In this document: piece by piece, positions 7,157-16,007 of the stretch
Position numbering within the stretch: position 1 is the stretch's first letter
Layout: the number at the start of each line of letters is the position of its first letter
NCBI GenBank assembly: GCA_035530055.1
Contig: DATKVN010000009.1
Span: 1-37,544 of the forward strand
Direction of reading: 5' to 3'
From: a bacterium
GTDB taxonomy: Bacteria > UBA6262 > WVXT01
Length of the DNA: 37,544 nt
Position numbers and translations under genes: made by a program
Notes under the pieces: model-generated
Database searches by the model: none
Told to the model about the DNA's origin: nothing
The model's input: the letters and a program-made list of their open reading frames with translations, nothing else

Positions 7157-8308
7157 CTTTTTGTAGATTCGTGGAACTCTCTTACTAATCCCGCAGACTA
7201 CCTCGTAGGTAATAGTCCCGGTCAGTTTAGCAATCTCATCGGCAGTTATCTTCTCTTTTCCTTGAGAACCGATTAATACTACTTCCTCGCCGACCTTAAC
7301 ATTTGGCAAGGAAGTAACATCAACCATACACATATCCATACATACCCTTCCCACAAGGGGAACTCTTTTTCCACAAATCAACACCTCAGCCCGATTCGAC
7401 AGCAAACGATTGTATCCATCAGCGTAGCCTATGGGAAGTGTTCCAATTATAGAGTCCCTGTTTGCTTTCCATGTTCGGCCGTAACTTATGCTCGTTCCTT
7501 TCTTCACTCTCTTTATAAATACAATTTTCGTCTTGAGTTGCATTACCGGTTTTAAGTCTATCTCTCTTTCTGCTCCCTCAAAGGGAATAAGACCGTAAAG
7601 CGATATCCCGGGCCTGGCTAAGTTGAAATGGGCATCTGAATACCTGAGAATAGCTGTAGAGTTAGCCGCATGTCTATATTTTATGTTTATATTATCTCGC
7701 TTGAGCTCATTGATAACTGATTGGAACTTTCCAATCTGCTCCATAGTGAACTGGTAATCGCTATCTGCTGCTGCAAGATGGGTGAAGATTCCCTCAACAA
7801 TTATCCCTGGCAACTGGATAACTTTCTTGACAAGACTTGCAGCATTTTCCGCTGAAATGCCGATGCGTCCCATTCCCGTATCTACTTTTATATGAACTTT
7901 TACTTTCTTCTTTCTTCGCTTGGCAATTTTAGAAAGCTCTTGGGAAGCCTGAAGGCTACAAATTGTGGGTGAAAGATTATATCTTAGAATATAAGTAAAA
8001 TTGGACAAGGGGTAAACACTTCCCAGAATAAGGATGGGTGCTGTAATCCTTCTCTTTCTCAAGAATATTCCTTCTTCAATATTGGCTACTCCTAAAAGCT
8101 TCGCTCCACAAGACAGACTGGCGCGAGCAATTTCTTCCATACCATGACCATAACCATCAGCCTTAACTACCGGAAGTAAGGATACACTTTTCCTGAGTTT
8201 TCTTTTTATCTCTCGGAAATTATGTCTGAAGGCACCTAAATCAATTTCAGCCCAGGTTGGCCGGAGAAAAGGAAGAACATAATTGGAAGGATAATGATAT
8301 TTTGGCAT
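7133..8308 (-). CDS. alr: Alanine racemase
   Basis: Alanine racemase is a PLP enzyme that interconverts L- and D-alanine for peptidoglycan. The 391-aa protein has the PLP-lysine motif VVKADGYGHG (K49) in the TIM barrel, DTGMGRIG, HAANS, ARPGISLYG, the opposite-face catalytic tyrosine in SISYGRTW (Y276), the GYADGYNR segment and RVCMDM near the C-terminal beta domain. Its last seven residues and stop are encoded by the inverted repeat of the element at 7023-7156, so the native C-terminus was probably replaced or truncated by insertion. It starts 3 nt after dnaB ends, so translation is probably coupled. Confidence 0.95.
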   Translation of the reverse strand: MPKYHYPSNYVLPFLRPTWAEIDLGAFRHNFREIKRKLRKSVSLLPVVKADGYGHGMEEIARASLSCGAKLLGVANIEEGIFLRKRRITAPILILGSVYPLSNFTYILRYNLSPTICSLQASQELSKIAKRRKKKVKVHIKVDTGMGRIGISAENAASLVKKVIQLPGIIVEGIFTHLAAADSDYQFTMEQIGKFQSVINELKRDNINIKYRHAANSTAILRYSDAHFNLARPGISLYGLIPFEGAEREIDLKPVMQLKTKIVFIKRVKKGTSISYGRTWKANRDSIIGTLPIGYADGYNRLLSNRAEVLICGKRVPLVGRVCMDMCMVDVTSLPNVKVGEEVVLIGSQGKEKITADEIAKLTGTITYEVVCGISKRVPRIYKKEFRGHNT

Positions 8309-8311
8309 ATT

Positions 8312-9649
8312 TTATTCAGGTTGTTTTGTTAAATTCTCAAAAGAAGTATATTCATTCAAAAATTTCAGCTTCACTGAACCGGTAGGACCATTTCGTTGTT
8401 TTCCAATAATTATTTCTGTAACTCCCGGGAGAGCATTTTTGGCGTCGTAATAATCTTCTCGATAAATAAAGATAACCAGGTCGGCATCCTGTTCTATTGC
8501 CCCGGACTCCCTCAAATCGGAAAGTTGTGGCCTTTTCGATGTTCTCTTTTCCGTCTCCCTGGACAACTGGGAGATAGCTATAACAGGAACCTTTAATTCC
8601 TTAGCCATACTTTTTAGAGAGCGTGTAATTTCCGAGATATCCTGCTGTCGATATTCGGACCTTCCCGTGCGGCCAGGCATAAGTTGTAAGTAATCGACGA
8701 TGATTAGAGATAGTCCCCGTTCAGATTGTAATCGCCGGGTTCTGGCTTTCATCTCTAAGACCGAAATTGCAGGAGAATCGTCGATGAAAATGGGAGCGTT
8801 GGAAAGAACGGAAGCGGCATTGGTTAGAGGAGTCCAGTCCTTCTTATCTATGAAACCTGTTCGCACTTTATGTACACTCACTCTAGCCATTGAACATAGA
8901 AGGCGCAAAACTAATTCTTCTCGGGACATTTCCAAACTGAAGATTGCTACCGGAAGAGATTCGTTAACTCCTACATTACGAGCAACACTCAAACAGAATG
9001 AGGTCTTTCCCATGGAAGGACGTCCAGCAACAACTATTAGATTTGAGGCATAGAATCCTCCTGTCTTCCTATCCAAATCTATAAACCCTGAAGGCACTCC
9101 AGGAACCTTCTCTTTCTTCTTGTATAAACTTTCGATAGTCTCAATACTCCCATGTACCATTTCAGAAACAGGGATAAATCCTGCTTGAACTTTGCTCTGG
9201 GTGATACCGAAGATTGCCTGCTCTGCCTGGTCCAGAATTTCACTGACGTCCTTGGTATCGGTATAGCCATCGGTTACAATCTGCGTAGCTACTCTAATTA
9301 AATTTCTGAGGACCGCTTTCTCCTGCACAATCTTGGCATAGTACTCAATATTAGCTGCTGTGGCAACACTATCTATCAGATTACTCAGATAGGTAGCACC
9401 ACCCACTTCTTTGAGTAGCTTTGCCTTTCTTAACTCTTCAGCAGCAGTAACGAAGTCAACTGCTTTATTCTTATCGTAGATATCGATAATCGCCCGGAAA
9501 ATCGTCTGGTGTACTTCACTATAAAAACTTTCCTCTCTCAAAAAATCTATAGCCTTAGCAATTGCTTCCTTTTCGATAAGCATCGCTCCCAATACCGAGC
9601 GCTCAGCTTCCAAGTTCTGTGGTGGAATTTTATCTATTAAATCGACCAT
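8312..9649 (-). CDS. dnaB: Replicative DNA helicase DnaB
   Basis: DnaB is the hexameric replication-fork helicase. The 445-aa protein has the N-terminal primase-interacting domain (PPQNLEAERSVLGAML, residues 9-24), a linker, and the RecA-like ATPase domain. This includes Walker A GRPSMGKTS (209-217), SLEMS, Walker B-type IIVDYLQLM (316-324), the DLRESGAIEQDAD motif and the arginine-containing IGKQRNGPTG near the end. No intein is present. AGGGGC lies close upstream of the ATG. It follows rplI by 13 nt, as in many bacteria with rpsF-ssb-rpsR-rplI-dnaB. Confidence 0.97.
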   Translation of the reverse strand: MVDLIDKIPPQNLEAERSVLGAMLIEKEAIAKAIDFLREESFYSEVHQTIFRAIIDIYDKNKAVDFVTAAEELRKAKLLKEVGGATYLSNLIDSVATAANIEYYAKIVQEKAVLRNLIRVATQIVTDGYTDTKDVSEILDQAEQAIFGITQSKVQAGFIPVSEMVHGSIETIESLYKKKEKVPGVPSGFIDLDRKTGGFYASNLIVVAGRPSMGKTSFCLSVARNVGVNESLPVAIFSLEMSREELVLRLLCSMARVSVHKVRTGFIDKKDWTPLTNAASVLSNAPIFIDDSPAISVLEMKARTRRLQSERGLSLIIVDYLQLMPGRTGRSEYRQQDISEITRSLKSMAKELKVPVIAISQLSRETEKRTSKRPQLSDLRESGAIEQDADLVIFIYREDYYDAKNALPGVTEIIIGKQRNGPTGSVKLKFLNEYTSFENLTKQPE

Positions 9650-9662
9650 TTTTTGCCCCTCC

Positions 9663-10106
9663 CTACTCTTTTACTACCCAGACTTTTACTCTCCCTGTAA
9701 CTTTTGGATGAATTCTAACTTCCACTGTATAGATTCCCAATTTCTTGATCGGCTCATCCAGAAGTATATCTTTTTTATCCACATCTATTCCTTTGGAAAG
9801 TAGAGCTTCCCGAATATCGGAAGAAGTAACCGCCCCAAAAATTTTCTCACTCTCTCCTGTCTTTACAGTAATGGTACAAGAAATTTTATCTAACTTGCTG
9901 GCAAATGTGACTGCTGATCTCAAAATCTTCTCATCTTTCTCTCCTTCTTTTCGCTTCTCCTCTTTCAACCTGCGGATATTCTTCTCGTTAGCCTCCCAGG
10001 CCAGGCGGCGAGGGATGAGATAGTTCCGAGCATAACCAGCGCTAACCAAGATTACATCTCCTCTCTCACCAAGGCTTTTAACTGTCTGACACAGTATGAC
10101 TTTCAT
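9663..10106 (-). CDS. rplI: Ribosomal protein bL9
   Basis: bL9 is a two-domain, rod-like 50S protein. The 147-aa product begins MKVILCQTVKSLGERGDVILVS, typical of the family, has the GYARNYLIPRRLA motif, a long charged connecting helix (KNIRRLKEEKRKEGEKDEKI) and a C-terminal domain containing IFGAVTSSDI. The ATG at 10106 follows AGGGGGAAGG directly. An in-frame ATG at 10130 would add eight residues not found in homologues, so it is rejected. rpsR is upstream, separated by 300 bp of repeats. Confidence 0.96.
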   Translation of the reverse strand: MKVILCQTVKSLGERGDVILVSAGYARNYLIPRRLAWEANEKNIRRLKEEKRKEGEKDEKILRSAVTFASKLDKISCTITVKTGESEKIFGAVTSSDIREALLSKGIDVDKKDILLDEPIKKLGIYTVEVRIHPKVTGRVKVWVVKE

Positions 10107-10138
10107 CCTTCCCCCTAATTTCTTCTCCAAAATTTGTG

Positions 10139-10282
10139 GGTAGTGTAGCCCTTTATGGGCGTAATTCTTACGGGCATGAAGCCCTACACTACCAAATCAT
10201 TATTCGTAGTTTAGCCCTTTATGGGCGTAATTTTTTACGGGGACAAGCCCCTACACTCCTTTATAAGTCCCGATTTATCGGG
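10139..10282. repeat. Two copies of the GTAGTGTAGCCC palindromic repeat plus a small hairpin
   Basis: Copy 1 spans 10139-10193 and copy 2 about 10206-10257. Both follow the pattern GTAGTnTAGCCCTTTATGGG - spacer - GGGC..AAGCCC - CTACACT and fold back on themselves. Further copies are at 17412-17464 and 21543-21595. A separate hairpin, TCCCGATTTATCGGGA, lies at 10267-10282. From 10283 to 10406 I see no gene or site. Confidence 0.85.
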
Positions 10283-10406
10283 AAGCTACAATATTTGGAA
10301 AGATCGTTTGTGAAGCTCTTGGAATTTCAGCCAATAACTAGGAAAAATTAAAGGTATGACTTTCTAATCCAGAATAAATGGAATATCTTGGAGAGAATGA
10401 CATCTT

Positions 10407-10688
10407 CTATCTCGTGGTGAATGGTAATAAACTGATACTTCTTGCTCTCTTTACGGCTCTACTCAAGCTACGCTGGTGCTTAGCACAGTTTCCAGTAATC
10501 TTATTGGATAGAATCTTGCCTCTATCTGTAATGTAACTCCTGAGGAGAGCTATATCTTTATAATCGATATACTCTATCTTCTTTATACAGAAACGGCATA
10601 CCTTCTTTCGAAAAGGCCGATACCGTCTCCTCCTGGGATCGAAGCCTCCTCTTCTTCCTCTACTTTTCTTTTCTCCATTGGCAACCAT
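10407..10688 (-). CDS. rpsR: Ribosomal protein bS18, zinc-ribbon (C+) form
   Basis: bS18 binds bS6 on the 30S platform. The 93-aa product has the core motif [20 protein letters not shown] and the C-terminal [14 protein letters not shown]. It has VCRFC (C31, C34) and NCAKH (C68, H71), a CxxC plus CxxH set suggesting a zinc-binding form; E. coli S18 lacks it. AGAGAG lies a few bases upstream of the ATG. It lies between ssb and rplI, the usual place. Confidence 0.96.
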   Translation of the reverse strand: MVANGEKKSRGRRGGFDPRRRRYRPFRKKVCRFCIKKIEYIDYKDIALLRSYITDRGKILSNKITGNCAKHQRSLSRAVKRARSISLLPFTTR

Positions 10689-10710
10689 TTTTTCTCTCTT
10701 TCTAATAATC

Positions 10711-10792
10711 GTAGGTCGGGCACTCTTCAGAATGCCGTCTGGTCAGGCACTGTTTACAGTGCCGATTCCGTCACCCTAAAGGGCGACCGACC
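10711..10792. repeat. Palindromic repeat between ssb and rpsR
   Basis: Outer arms GGTCGG (10714) and CCGACC (10787) enclose smaller hairpins such as GGCACTGTTTACAGTGCC. The GGTCGGGCACTCTTCAG part resembles the element at 2416. Confidence 0.65.
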
Positions 10793-10797
10793 TGAAT

Positions 10798-11250
10798 TCA
10801 AAACGGAATTTCGTCTTCCGATTCACTCCCTTTTATTTCTTCGTCTTTGGGAAGTTCTTTCTCTTCCAAAACCCCTTCTGGTGGAGGAGCTTGCTCAGTA
10901 GCCTTAACTTCGCCTTTAGCCCCAAGCATCTGCATCTGATTAGTTATAATTTCTGTTACATATCTTTTGTTTCCACTCTTGTCTTCCCAGCTACGCGTTT
11001 CCAGTCTCCCCTCAATATACACGTGGCTTCCCTTCTTGAGATATTCGCCACAAATCTCGGCCAACTTTCTCCAGACTACTATCCTATGCCATTCCGTCCT
11101 CTCCTGTTGATTACCTTTCTGGTCTTTCCAAACCCTGTTCGTTGCTATTCTAAAATTTGCTACAGCATCACCATTCGGTGTATACCGAAGTTCTGGATCA
11201 CTACCCAAACGACCAATTAGAATAACTTTATTGACAGTGCCTCTAGCCAC
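10798..11250 (-). CDS. ssb: Single-stranded DNA-binding protein
   Basis: SSB coats single-stranded DNA during replication and repair and recruits partners through its C-terminal tip. The 150-aa protein has an OB fold (about 1-108, with [28 protein letters not shown] and [11 protein letters not shown]), a short acidic/proline linker, and the diagnostic tip DEIPF. It lies 19 nt downstream of rpsF and upstream of rpsR, the conserved order. Confidence 0.97.
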   Translation of the reverse strand: MARGTVNKVILIGRLGSDPELRYTPNGDAVANFRIATNRVWKDQKGNQQERTEWHRIVVWRKLAEICGEYLKKGSHVYIEGRLETRSWEDKSGNKRYVTEIITNQMQMLGAKGEVKATEQAPPPEGVLEEKELPKDEEIKGSESEDEIPF

Positions 11251-11269
11251 TATTAATCCCCCTTTCTAT

Positions 11270-11635
11270 TTAGACATCACTGGTTGGGCTTTCTTTTCCC
11301 TTCTCATCTTTTGACTCCTCACTGGTTACTTTTTCCTCTTTCAGTTTTTTCTTGTCTACCTTCACGATTAAGTGTCTGATTACTTTATCAGTAACGCGAT
11401 AATTCTTTTCCAATTCAGCAATCAGAGTCGGCGGAGAATTAAAATTTAGGCAATACATAAAACCTTCTTTATAACCTTTTATTTCATACCCCAGCTTCCT
11501 GCGTCCCAATTTATTACAGGAAATTACCTCGCCCTGCCCCTGAGTTATGATTTTCTCAAACTTTCTGGCAAGTTCCTCCAGTTCTTCGGTTGATAAATCT
11601 GGTGGACAAACAAAGATACTTTCGTAAGTAGGCAT
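11270..11635 (-). CDS. rpsF: Ribosomal protein bS6
   Basis: bS6 pairs with bS18 in the 30S subunit. The 121-aa protein starts MPTYESIFVCPPDLS, has LGRRKLGYEIKGYKEGFMY and YRVTDKVIRHLIVKVD (both typical), and ends in a charged K/E/S-rich tail from about residue 97. GAGG lies 7 nt before the ATG. It is the first gene of the rpsF-ssb-rpsR-rplI-dnaB-alr group, preceded by a long hairpin-rich leader and a clear promoter. Confidence 0.96.
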   Translation of the reverse strand: MPTYESIFVCPPDLSTEELEELARKFEKIITQGQGEVISCNKLGRRKLGYEIKGYKEGFMYCLNFNSPPTLIAELEKNYRVTDKVIRHLIVKVDKKKLKEEKVTSEESKDEKGKESPTSDV

Positions 11636-11850
11636 AAGATATCCTCACTTTGTTCGGATACTTCCATCGGGGCTTCGCCCCTCTGGCGTTCCAAAATGCT
11701 CCTCTTCGTCGCATTTTTTCGCTGTCACCCCTTGGGAGAAATCAGATTATTTCTCCCAAACCCTCTAATCCGCATCCCGATTATTATCGGGATGCTTATA
11801 AAATTTATTTCCTCCTATAGTTCCCAAAAAATGTCTGTGGGAAAAATTTA
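11636..11850 (-). other. Hairpin-rich 5' leader of rpsF
   Basis: About 210 nt between promoter and rpsF hold four hairpins: 11772-11795 (GCATCCCGAT/ATCGGGATGC), 11734-11757 (GGGAGAAAT/ATTTCTCCC), 11693-11717 (AAAATGC/GCATTTT) and 11669-11681 (GGGGC/GCCCC). On the minus strand an AGGAGG at 11816-11811 is not followed by any ATG or GTG at a usable distance. This suggests repeats were inserted between an old ribosome binding site and the gene. Leader autoregulation by S6:S18 is known in other bacteria; I cannot recognise that motif here. Confidence 0.55.
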
Positions 11851-11855
11851 TTAGA

Positions 11856-11884
11856 ATTATATAAAATTAGCCTCGGCATTGCAA
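11856..11884 (-). promoter_or_regulatory. Sigma-70 type promoter of the rpsF operon
   Basis: On the minus strand TTGCAA (11884-11879) is followed by a 17-nt spacer and a perfect TATAAT (11861-11856). It faces rpsF. Confidence 0.75.
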
Positions 11885-11890
11885 GAAGAA

Positions 11891-11958
11891 AATCCCTTCC
11901 ACTGTAGGGATTGACGGTTCTGTCAACCCAATCAATGGACAGACACGGCGGTCTGTCC
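11891..11958. repeat. Small palindromes downstream of ychF
   Basis: AATCCC/GGGATT (11891-11912), TTGAC-ggttct-GTCAA (11911-11926) and GGACAGAC-acggc-GGTCTGTCC (11937-11958). The last is of the same type as 6143-6164. Confidence 0.6.
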
Positions 11959-11976
11959 CTACACGATATCTATGGT

Positions 11977-13041
11977 CTAGACGTGAAATCTAAAACGCAC
12001 TATATCACCATCTTGAATTTCGTAATCCTTTCCCTCTATCCTGACCAATCCTTTCTCATGGAGTATCTTCTCATCACCCTTCTCTAAATCTTTAAAGGAG
12101 AAGACCTCGGCCTTGATAAATCCTTTCTCCATATCAGAATGTATCTTCCCTGCTGCCAATACGGCCGGAGAACCTCGTTTTATTGTCCAGGCTTTTACTT
12201 CGGTCCCCACAACAGTGAAAAAAGTAATTAAGTTGAGCAACCTATAAGAAGACAGTATCAGACGCTCCAATGCGCCCTTTTCTATACCCAGCTCTTTTCT
12301 AAATTTCTCCCTTTCTCCTTTCTCCAATTGAGTAATTTGAGCTTCCACTTCTGCCGACACACTCAAACTCTCAGCCCCTTCACCTTGGGCATACTCCTCC
12401 ACCTTCTTCCCCGAACCGGGGTCCTTCTCATCCACGTTAGCCAAATATAGAACTGGTTTCGCTGTAAGTAAGTTGTAGGAGGCTCGTAAATCTTCAGGAA
12501 CTTCTGTTCTCCTTGCAGAGATTCCCTTCTCCAAGCCTTCTTTTATCTGTTCCAGTGTTTTCAGTTTTTCTTTAGCTTTTTTATCGCCACTTTTAGCTGA
12601 ACCGCTCAATTTTTCAATATTTCGCCCCACCACTTCCAAATCTGCCAGCATAAGCTCGGTGTTGACAACTTCGATATCCCTCACCGGATCGATATCTCCC
12701 ATAACATTAACTACCTTCTCATCTGGAAAACAGCGAACGAGGTGGACTAAAGCATCCACCTCCCGAATATGGGATAGAAATTTGTTTCCCAGACCTTCGC
12801 CCTTCGATGCTCCCTTTGCCAGACCGGCCACATCTAAGAATCTTATCGTAGTATGGGTCAACTTTTGAGGTTTATAAATCTCTCCTAGCTTCTCCAGCCT
12901 CTCATCAGGAACTTCCACAATTCCAACATTAGGCTCGATAGTACAGAAGGGATAGTTGGAAGCTGGAGCATGACCCGTAGTTAGAGCATTAAACAGTGTC
13001 GATTTCCCTACGTTGGGAAGACCAATAATTCCTAATTCCAT
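11977..13041 (-). CDS. ychF: Ribosome-binding ATPase YchF (Obg family)
   Basis: YchF is a universally conserved Obg-family P-loop protein that prefers ATP and binds ribosomes. The 354-aa product starts MELGIIGLPNVGKSTLFNAL (G1). It has FLDVAGLAKGASKGEGLGNKFL (G3 region), LANVDEKD in place of the NKxD of true GTPases, a coiled-coil hairpin (about 130-200), and a C-terminal TGS-like domain ending VRIEGKDYEIQDGDIVRFRFHV. The ATG at 13041 matches homologues. The 15 extra codons upstream are encoded by the terminator hairpin of hppA, so that longer start is rejected. Confidence 0.95.
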   Translation of the reverse strand: MELGIIGLPNVGKSTLFNALTTGHAPASNYPFCTIEPNVGIVEVPDERLEKLGEIYKPQKLTHTTIRFLDVAGLAKGASKGEGLGNKFLSHIREVDALVHLVRCFPDEKVVNVMGDIDPVRDIEVVNTELMLADLEVVGRNIEKLSGSAKSGDKKAKEKLKTLEQIKEGLEKGISARRTEVPEDLRASYNLLTAKPVLYLANVDEKDPGSGKKVEEYAQGEGAESLSVSAEVEAQITQLEKGEREKFRKELGIEKGALERLILSSYRLLNLITFFTVVGTEVKAWTIKRGSPAVLAAGKIHSDMEKGFIKAEVFSFKDLEKGDEKILHEKGLVRIEGKDYEIQDGDIVRFRFHV

Positions 13042-13052
13042 ATCTTTTCCCG

Positions 13053-13087
13053 AAAAAAAGGAACAGGCAAAAAAAGTACCTGTCACC
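13053..13087 (-). terminator. Intrinsic terminator after hppA
   Basis: On the minus strand GGTGACAGG pairs with CCTGTTCC across an 11-nt loop, one bulge included, followed by seven T. It separates hppA from ychF. A T-run also follows on the plus strand. Confidence 0.7.
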
Positions 13088-13098
13088 TTTTTTGTTTT

Positions 13099-15195
13099 TT
13101 ATAGGAAGAGGATGACCAACCAGTTGTGGAATGCCAGAATCGTATTAGCAAATACTAAAGATACAATAGCCATCAACTTCAATAAGATATTTAAGGAGGG
13201 ACCCGCTGTATCCTTGAAAGGGTCTCCCACAGTATCTCCGATGACCGAAGCCTTATGCACTTCCGAGCCCTTTCCACCTAAATTGCCTTCCTCAATATAT
13301 TTTTTGGCATTGTCCCAGGCTCCACCTGCATTAGCGAGAAATATTGCCAGGGGAACTCCTGTAACAAGAGAGCCAGCCAAAAACCCACCCAGTGCTTCCA
13401 CTCCTAAAATGGTCCCTACGATGAGAGGCAAGAGGACAGCTGCAATTCCTGGAACCACCATCTCTCTCAAAGCTCCCCGAGTGGCAATATCCACACAGCG
13501 AGCCGAATCCGGCCTTGCCGTACCAGCCATAAGCCCGGGAATCTCCCTGAACTGCCTTCTCACTTCTTCCACGATTTTAAAAGCCGACCTGCCCACTGCC
13601 TGCATTGTGGCTGCAGAAAAGAGAAAAGGAACCACACCGCCGATAAACAGTCCAGCAACAACCTGTGGTTTCATTATATTTATAATAAGTTGTGAAGTCA
13701 TTGTAACTTCGTCATATACGCTCAATCCAACTGTCTGGGCAAAAGCAGTGAACAGAGCCAACGCAGTTAAAGCAGCAGAGCCAATAGCAAATCCTTTACC
13801 AATGGCTGCGGTTGTGTTGCCCACTGCATCGAGCCTTTCAGCTCGCCGCCTCACCTCAGGAGCCATTCCCGCCATTTGGGCAATGCCACAAGCATTATCA
13901 GCAATTGGTCCATAGGCATCTATAGCCACAGTCATCCCTGTGATGGATAACATCCCCACCGCCGAAAGAGCTATGCCAAAAATATTTGCAAACTTATAAG
14001 CAACAATAGTAGCCACTCCTATGGCTACTACAGGAATTGCTACACTGAACATTCCCGAGGATATTCCCTGGAGAATATTAATAGCTGGACCAGTGCGGGA
14101 TGATTCGGCTATATCTCGCACAACTTTGCCCGATGTATAATACTCCGCAGTAAATCCCACAACCATTCCCGCAGATAATCCCGAAAGAATGGCAAAGAAG
14201 ACATTGACTTTTCCATACCAGAAAGTTGCCAGGAAAAAGGCGCCAATTATGAAAAGAGAAGCGCTGGCAATCATTCCTTTACGCAGAGCTCTCTGAGGGT
14301 CTTCTCCCTCAGCGGTGCGGACGAAGAAGATTCCAATAATGGAAGAGATAATTCCCCAGGCAGGCAGAAGCAGTGCTAACATTACTCCCTTAATGTTTTG
14401 AAAAGCTACGGCAATAACAATTGCCGAAATTATTGCCCCTACATAGGATTCGAAAAGGTCTGCGCCCATACCCGTAACATCGCCAACATTGTCTCCAACA
14501 TTATCTGCAATCACTGCTGGATTACGAGGATCGTCCTCGGGAATGCCCGCTTCCACTTTGCCCACTAAATCCGCACCCATGTCGGCAGCTTTGGTATAGA
14601 TTCCACCACCAACACGAGCGAAAAGGGCTACAGATGAAGCCCCCATACTGAAACCAACGATAAGTTGGGTTGCCTCGATAATCCTATCCAGAAAGTTTTC
14701 ATAATGGAGACCGGCGTGGTGGAGAAAGATTAAGAATACAAGAGATAATCCGAATAGGCCAAGACCGGCAACACTAAGCCCCATTACTGCTCCGCCGGGA
14801 AAAGCGATCCCCAGCATTTCATTAAAGCTTTTGGTAGCTCCCTGGGCAGTACGGGCGTTCGAGCGAGTGGCAATCTGCATTCCTAAATAGCCTGCCAGAG
14901 CGGAACAGAATGCTCCTGCTACAAATGCTATTGCTGTCTTTTTAGCCACAAAAAAGTAAAGAACCACGCCCAAGGTAACCACGAAGAGAACAATCGCCGA
15001 AAACTCACGGAAAAGAAAGGCCATGGCCCCCTCGTGAATCATTTCCGATATCTCTCTCATCTTCTCTGTTCCCTGACTTTTTCTGAGAATCTTTATGGAG
15101 AGATAGACCACAAACAATAATCCAAGAAATCCTGCCCCTAAAGCACTTCCTATACCGGGTAAACCTCTGAGCGATTCAACCACTTCATCCTCCAT
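13099..15195 (-). CDS. hppA: Membrane-bound ion-translocating pyrophosphatase
   Basis: The enzyme couples pyrophosphate hydrolysis to H+ or Na+ pumping across the inner membrane. The 698-aa protein has about 16 hydrophobic segments and the family active-site motifs GGGIYTKAADMGADLVGKVEAGIPEDD, DNVGDNVGDVTGMGADLFESYVG and, near the C-terminus, GDTVGDPFKDTAGPSLN (each longer run quoted only up to its key acidic residues). GNTTAAIGKGFAIGSA has Ala where K+-independent enzymes have Lys, which points to the K+-dependent class. Whether the pumped ion is H+ or Na+ is not decided. Its start overlaps the DUF502 stop by one base (TAATG), so translation is coupled. Confidence 0.95.
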   Translation of the reverse strand: MEDEVVESLRGLPGIGSALGAGFLGLLFVVYLSIKILRKSQGTEKMREISEMIHEGAMAFLFREFSAIVLFVVTLGVVLYFFVAKKTAIAFVAGAFCSALAGYLGMQIATRSNARTAQGATKSFNEMLGIAFPGGAVMGLSVAGLGLFGLSLVFLIFLHHAGLHYENFLDRIIEATQLIVGFSMGASSVALFARVGGGIYTKAADMGADLVGKVEAGIPEDDPRNPAVIADNVGDNVGDVTGMGADLFESYVGAIISAIVIAVAFQNIKGVMLALLLPAWGIISSIIGIFFVRTAEGEDPQRALRKGMIASASLFIIGAFFLATFWYGKVNVFFAILSGLSAGMVVGFTAEYYTSGKVVRDIAESSRTGPAINILQGISSGMFSVAIPVVAIGVATIVAYKFANIFGIALSAVGMLSITGMTVAIDAYGPIADNACGIAQMAGMAPEVRRRAERLDAVGNTTAAIGKGFAIGSAALTALALFTAFAQTVGLSVYDEVTMTSQLIINIMKPQVVAGLFIGGVVPFLFSAATMQAVGRSAFKIVEEVRRQFREIPGLMAGTARPDSARCVDIATRGALREMVVPGIAAVLLPLIVGTILGVEALGGFLAGSLVTGVPLAIFLANAGGAWDNAKKYIEEGNLGGKGSEVHKASVIGDTVGDPFKDTAGPSLNILLKLMAIVSLVFANTILAFHNWLVILFL

Positions 15196-15830
15196 TAATC
15201 TTGAGAATTATTTTTCGTAATTTCGATAGAATAGTTTTCGGGAGTAATAATCCCAGCTGAAATTATCAACTTCATAGCCTCTTCCACCGTCATTTTTAGG
15301 GGAATTACTTCCTCCTCAGGAACAATCAAGAAGAAACCAGTAGTAGGATTTGGCGTTGTGGGAATAAGAAGGGAAAGTTTTCTTTTCCCTTTTTCCCCAT
15401 GGATGTTGGTTACGAAAGCAACCGTTTGAACTCCTTTGCGAGGATACTCCACCAGCACCACCTGGCGCAGGGCTGTCTTGGAGACAATTATCGTCTGAAT
15501 GATTTGTCTTATAGTCTGATAAATGCGGTTAACTACAGGGGCTTTGAGTAGCAGAACTTCTGGTAATTTAAGGATTTTTCTACCAACAATATTTGTGGCT
15601 ACCAGACCAATTATCCAGATGATGACGAAGGTTATTAGAACCCCTATAACCCTTAGCACAACAACAGGCATTTCTTGCAAAAGAGGAATCCTTATCAGTA
15701 AAGGCGCGAAAGATTTACTCACGAGATTAAACAGAATCCAGACGATATATAAGGTCAGTCCTATGGGCAAGAGGACAGCTAATCCAGCGAAAAATTGTCT
15801 TTCAATTATCTTTCTAAAATTGATAGCCAT
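15195..15830 (-). CDS. DUF502 family inner-membrane protein
   Basis: This 211-aa protein has two N-terminal membrane segments (about 14-34 and 57-80, the first opening FFAGLAVLLPIGLTLYI, which is the DUF502 signature). They are followed by a soluble domain with NRIYQTIRQI, VVLVEYPRKG, VAFVTN and IPTTPNPTTGFFLIVPEEEV. The function of the family is unknown. The one-base TAATG overlap with hppA suggests co-translation. An AAGGCAGG-type ribosome site precedes the ATG. I see no catalytic residues. Confidence 0.88.
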   Translation of the reverse strand: MAINFRKIIERQFFAGLAVLLPIGLTLYIVWILFNLVSKSFAPLLIRIPLLQEMPVVVLRVIGVLITFVIIWIIGLVATNIVGRKILKLPEVLLLKAPVVNRIYQTIRQIIQTIIVSKTALRQVVLVEYPRKGVQTVAFVTNIHGEKGKRKLSLLIPTTPNPTTGFFLIVPEEEVIPLKMTVEEAMKLIISAGIITPENYSIEITKNNSQD

Positions 15831-15887
15831 TTTAAACCTGCCTTTTCAATCCATCGTGCGAGGGGATTTGGTGTAGTAAGCATTTCT

Positions 15888-16007
15888 TGTAGCAGCAAAG
15901 CGTAAGCTTTGCCTTCTTATGTAGGGGACGGACTCTGTGCCGTCCCTCCTTCGGGCGACCACTGAGTGTCGCCCCTACTGAGGCAGAGCTATCGCTTTGC
16001 AGCTACA
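15888..16007. repeat. Nested palindromic repeats downstream of permease
   Basis: Outer near-perfect arms TGTAGCAGCAAAGCG (15888-15902) and CGCTTTGCAGCTACA (15993-16007) enclose two other hairpins: GGGGACGGACTCTGTGCCGTCCC (about 15923-15945) and GGGCGACCACTGAGTGTCGCCC (15953-15974), the latter flanked by CCTAC. This looks like one repeat inserted into another. Read on the minus strand the right edge gives the TAG stop of the permease. Confidence 0.72.

Noticed and set aside
13013-13915. 300-codon open frame on the plus strand
   Set aside because: It lies antisense to hppA and ychF, its translation matches no family I recognise, and hppA is unmistakable on the other strand.
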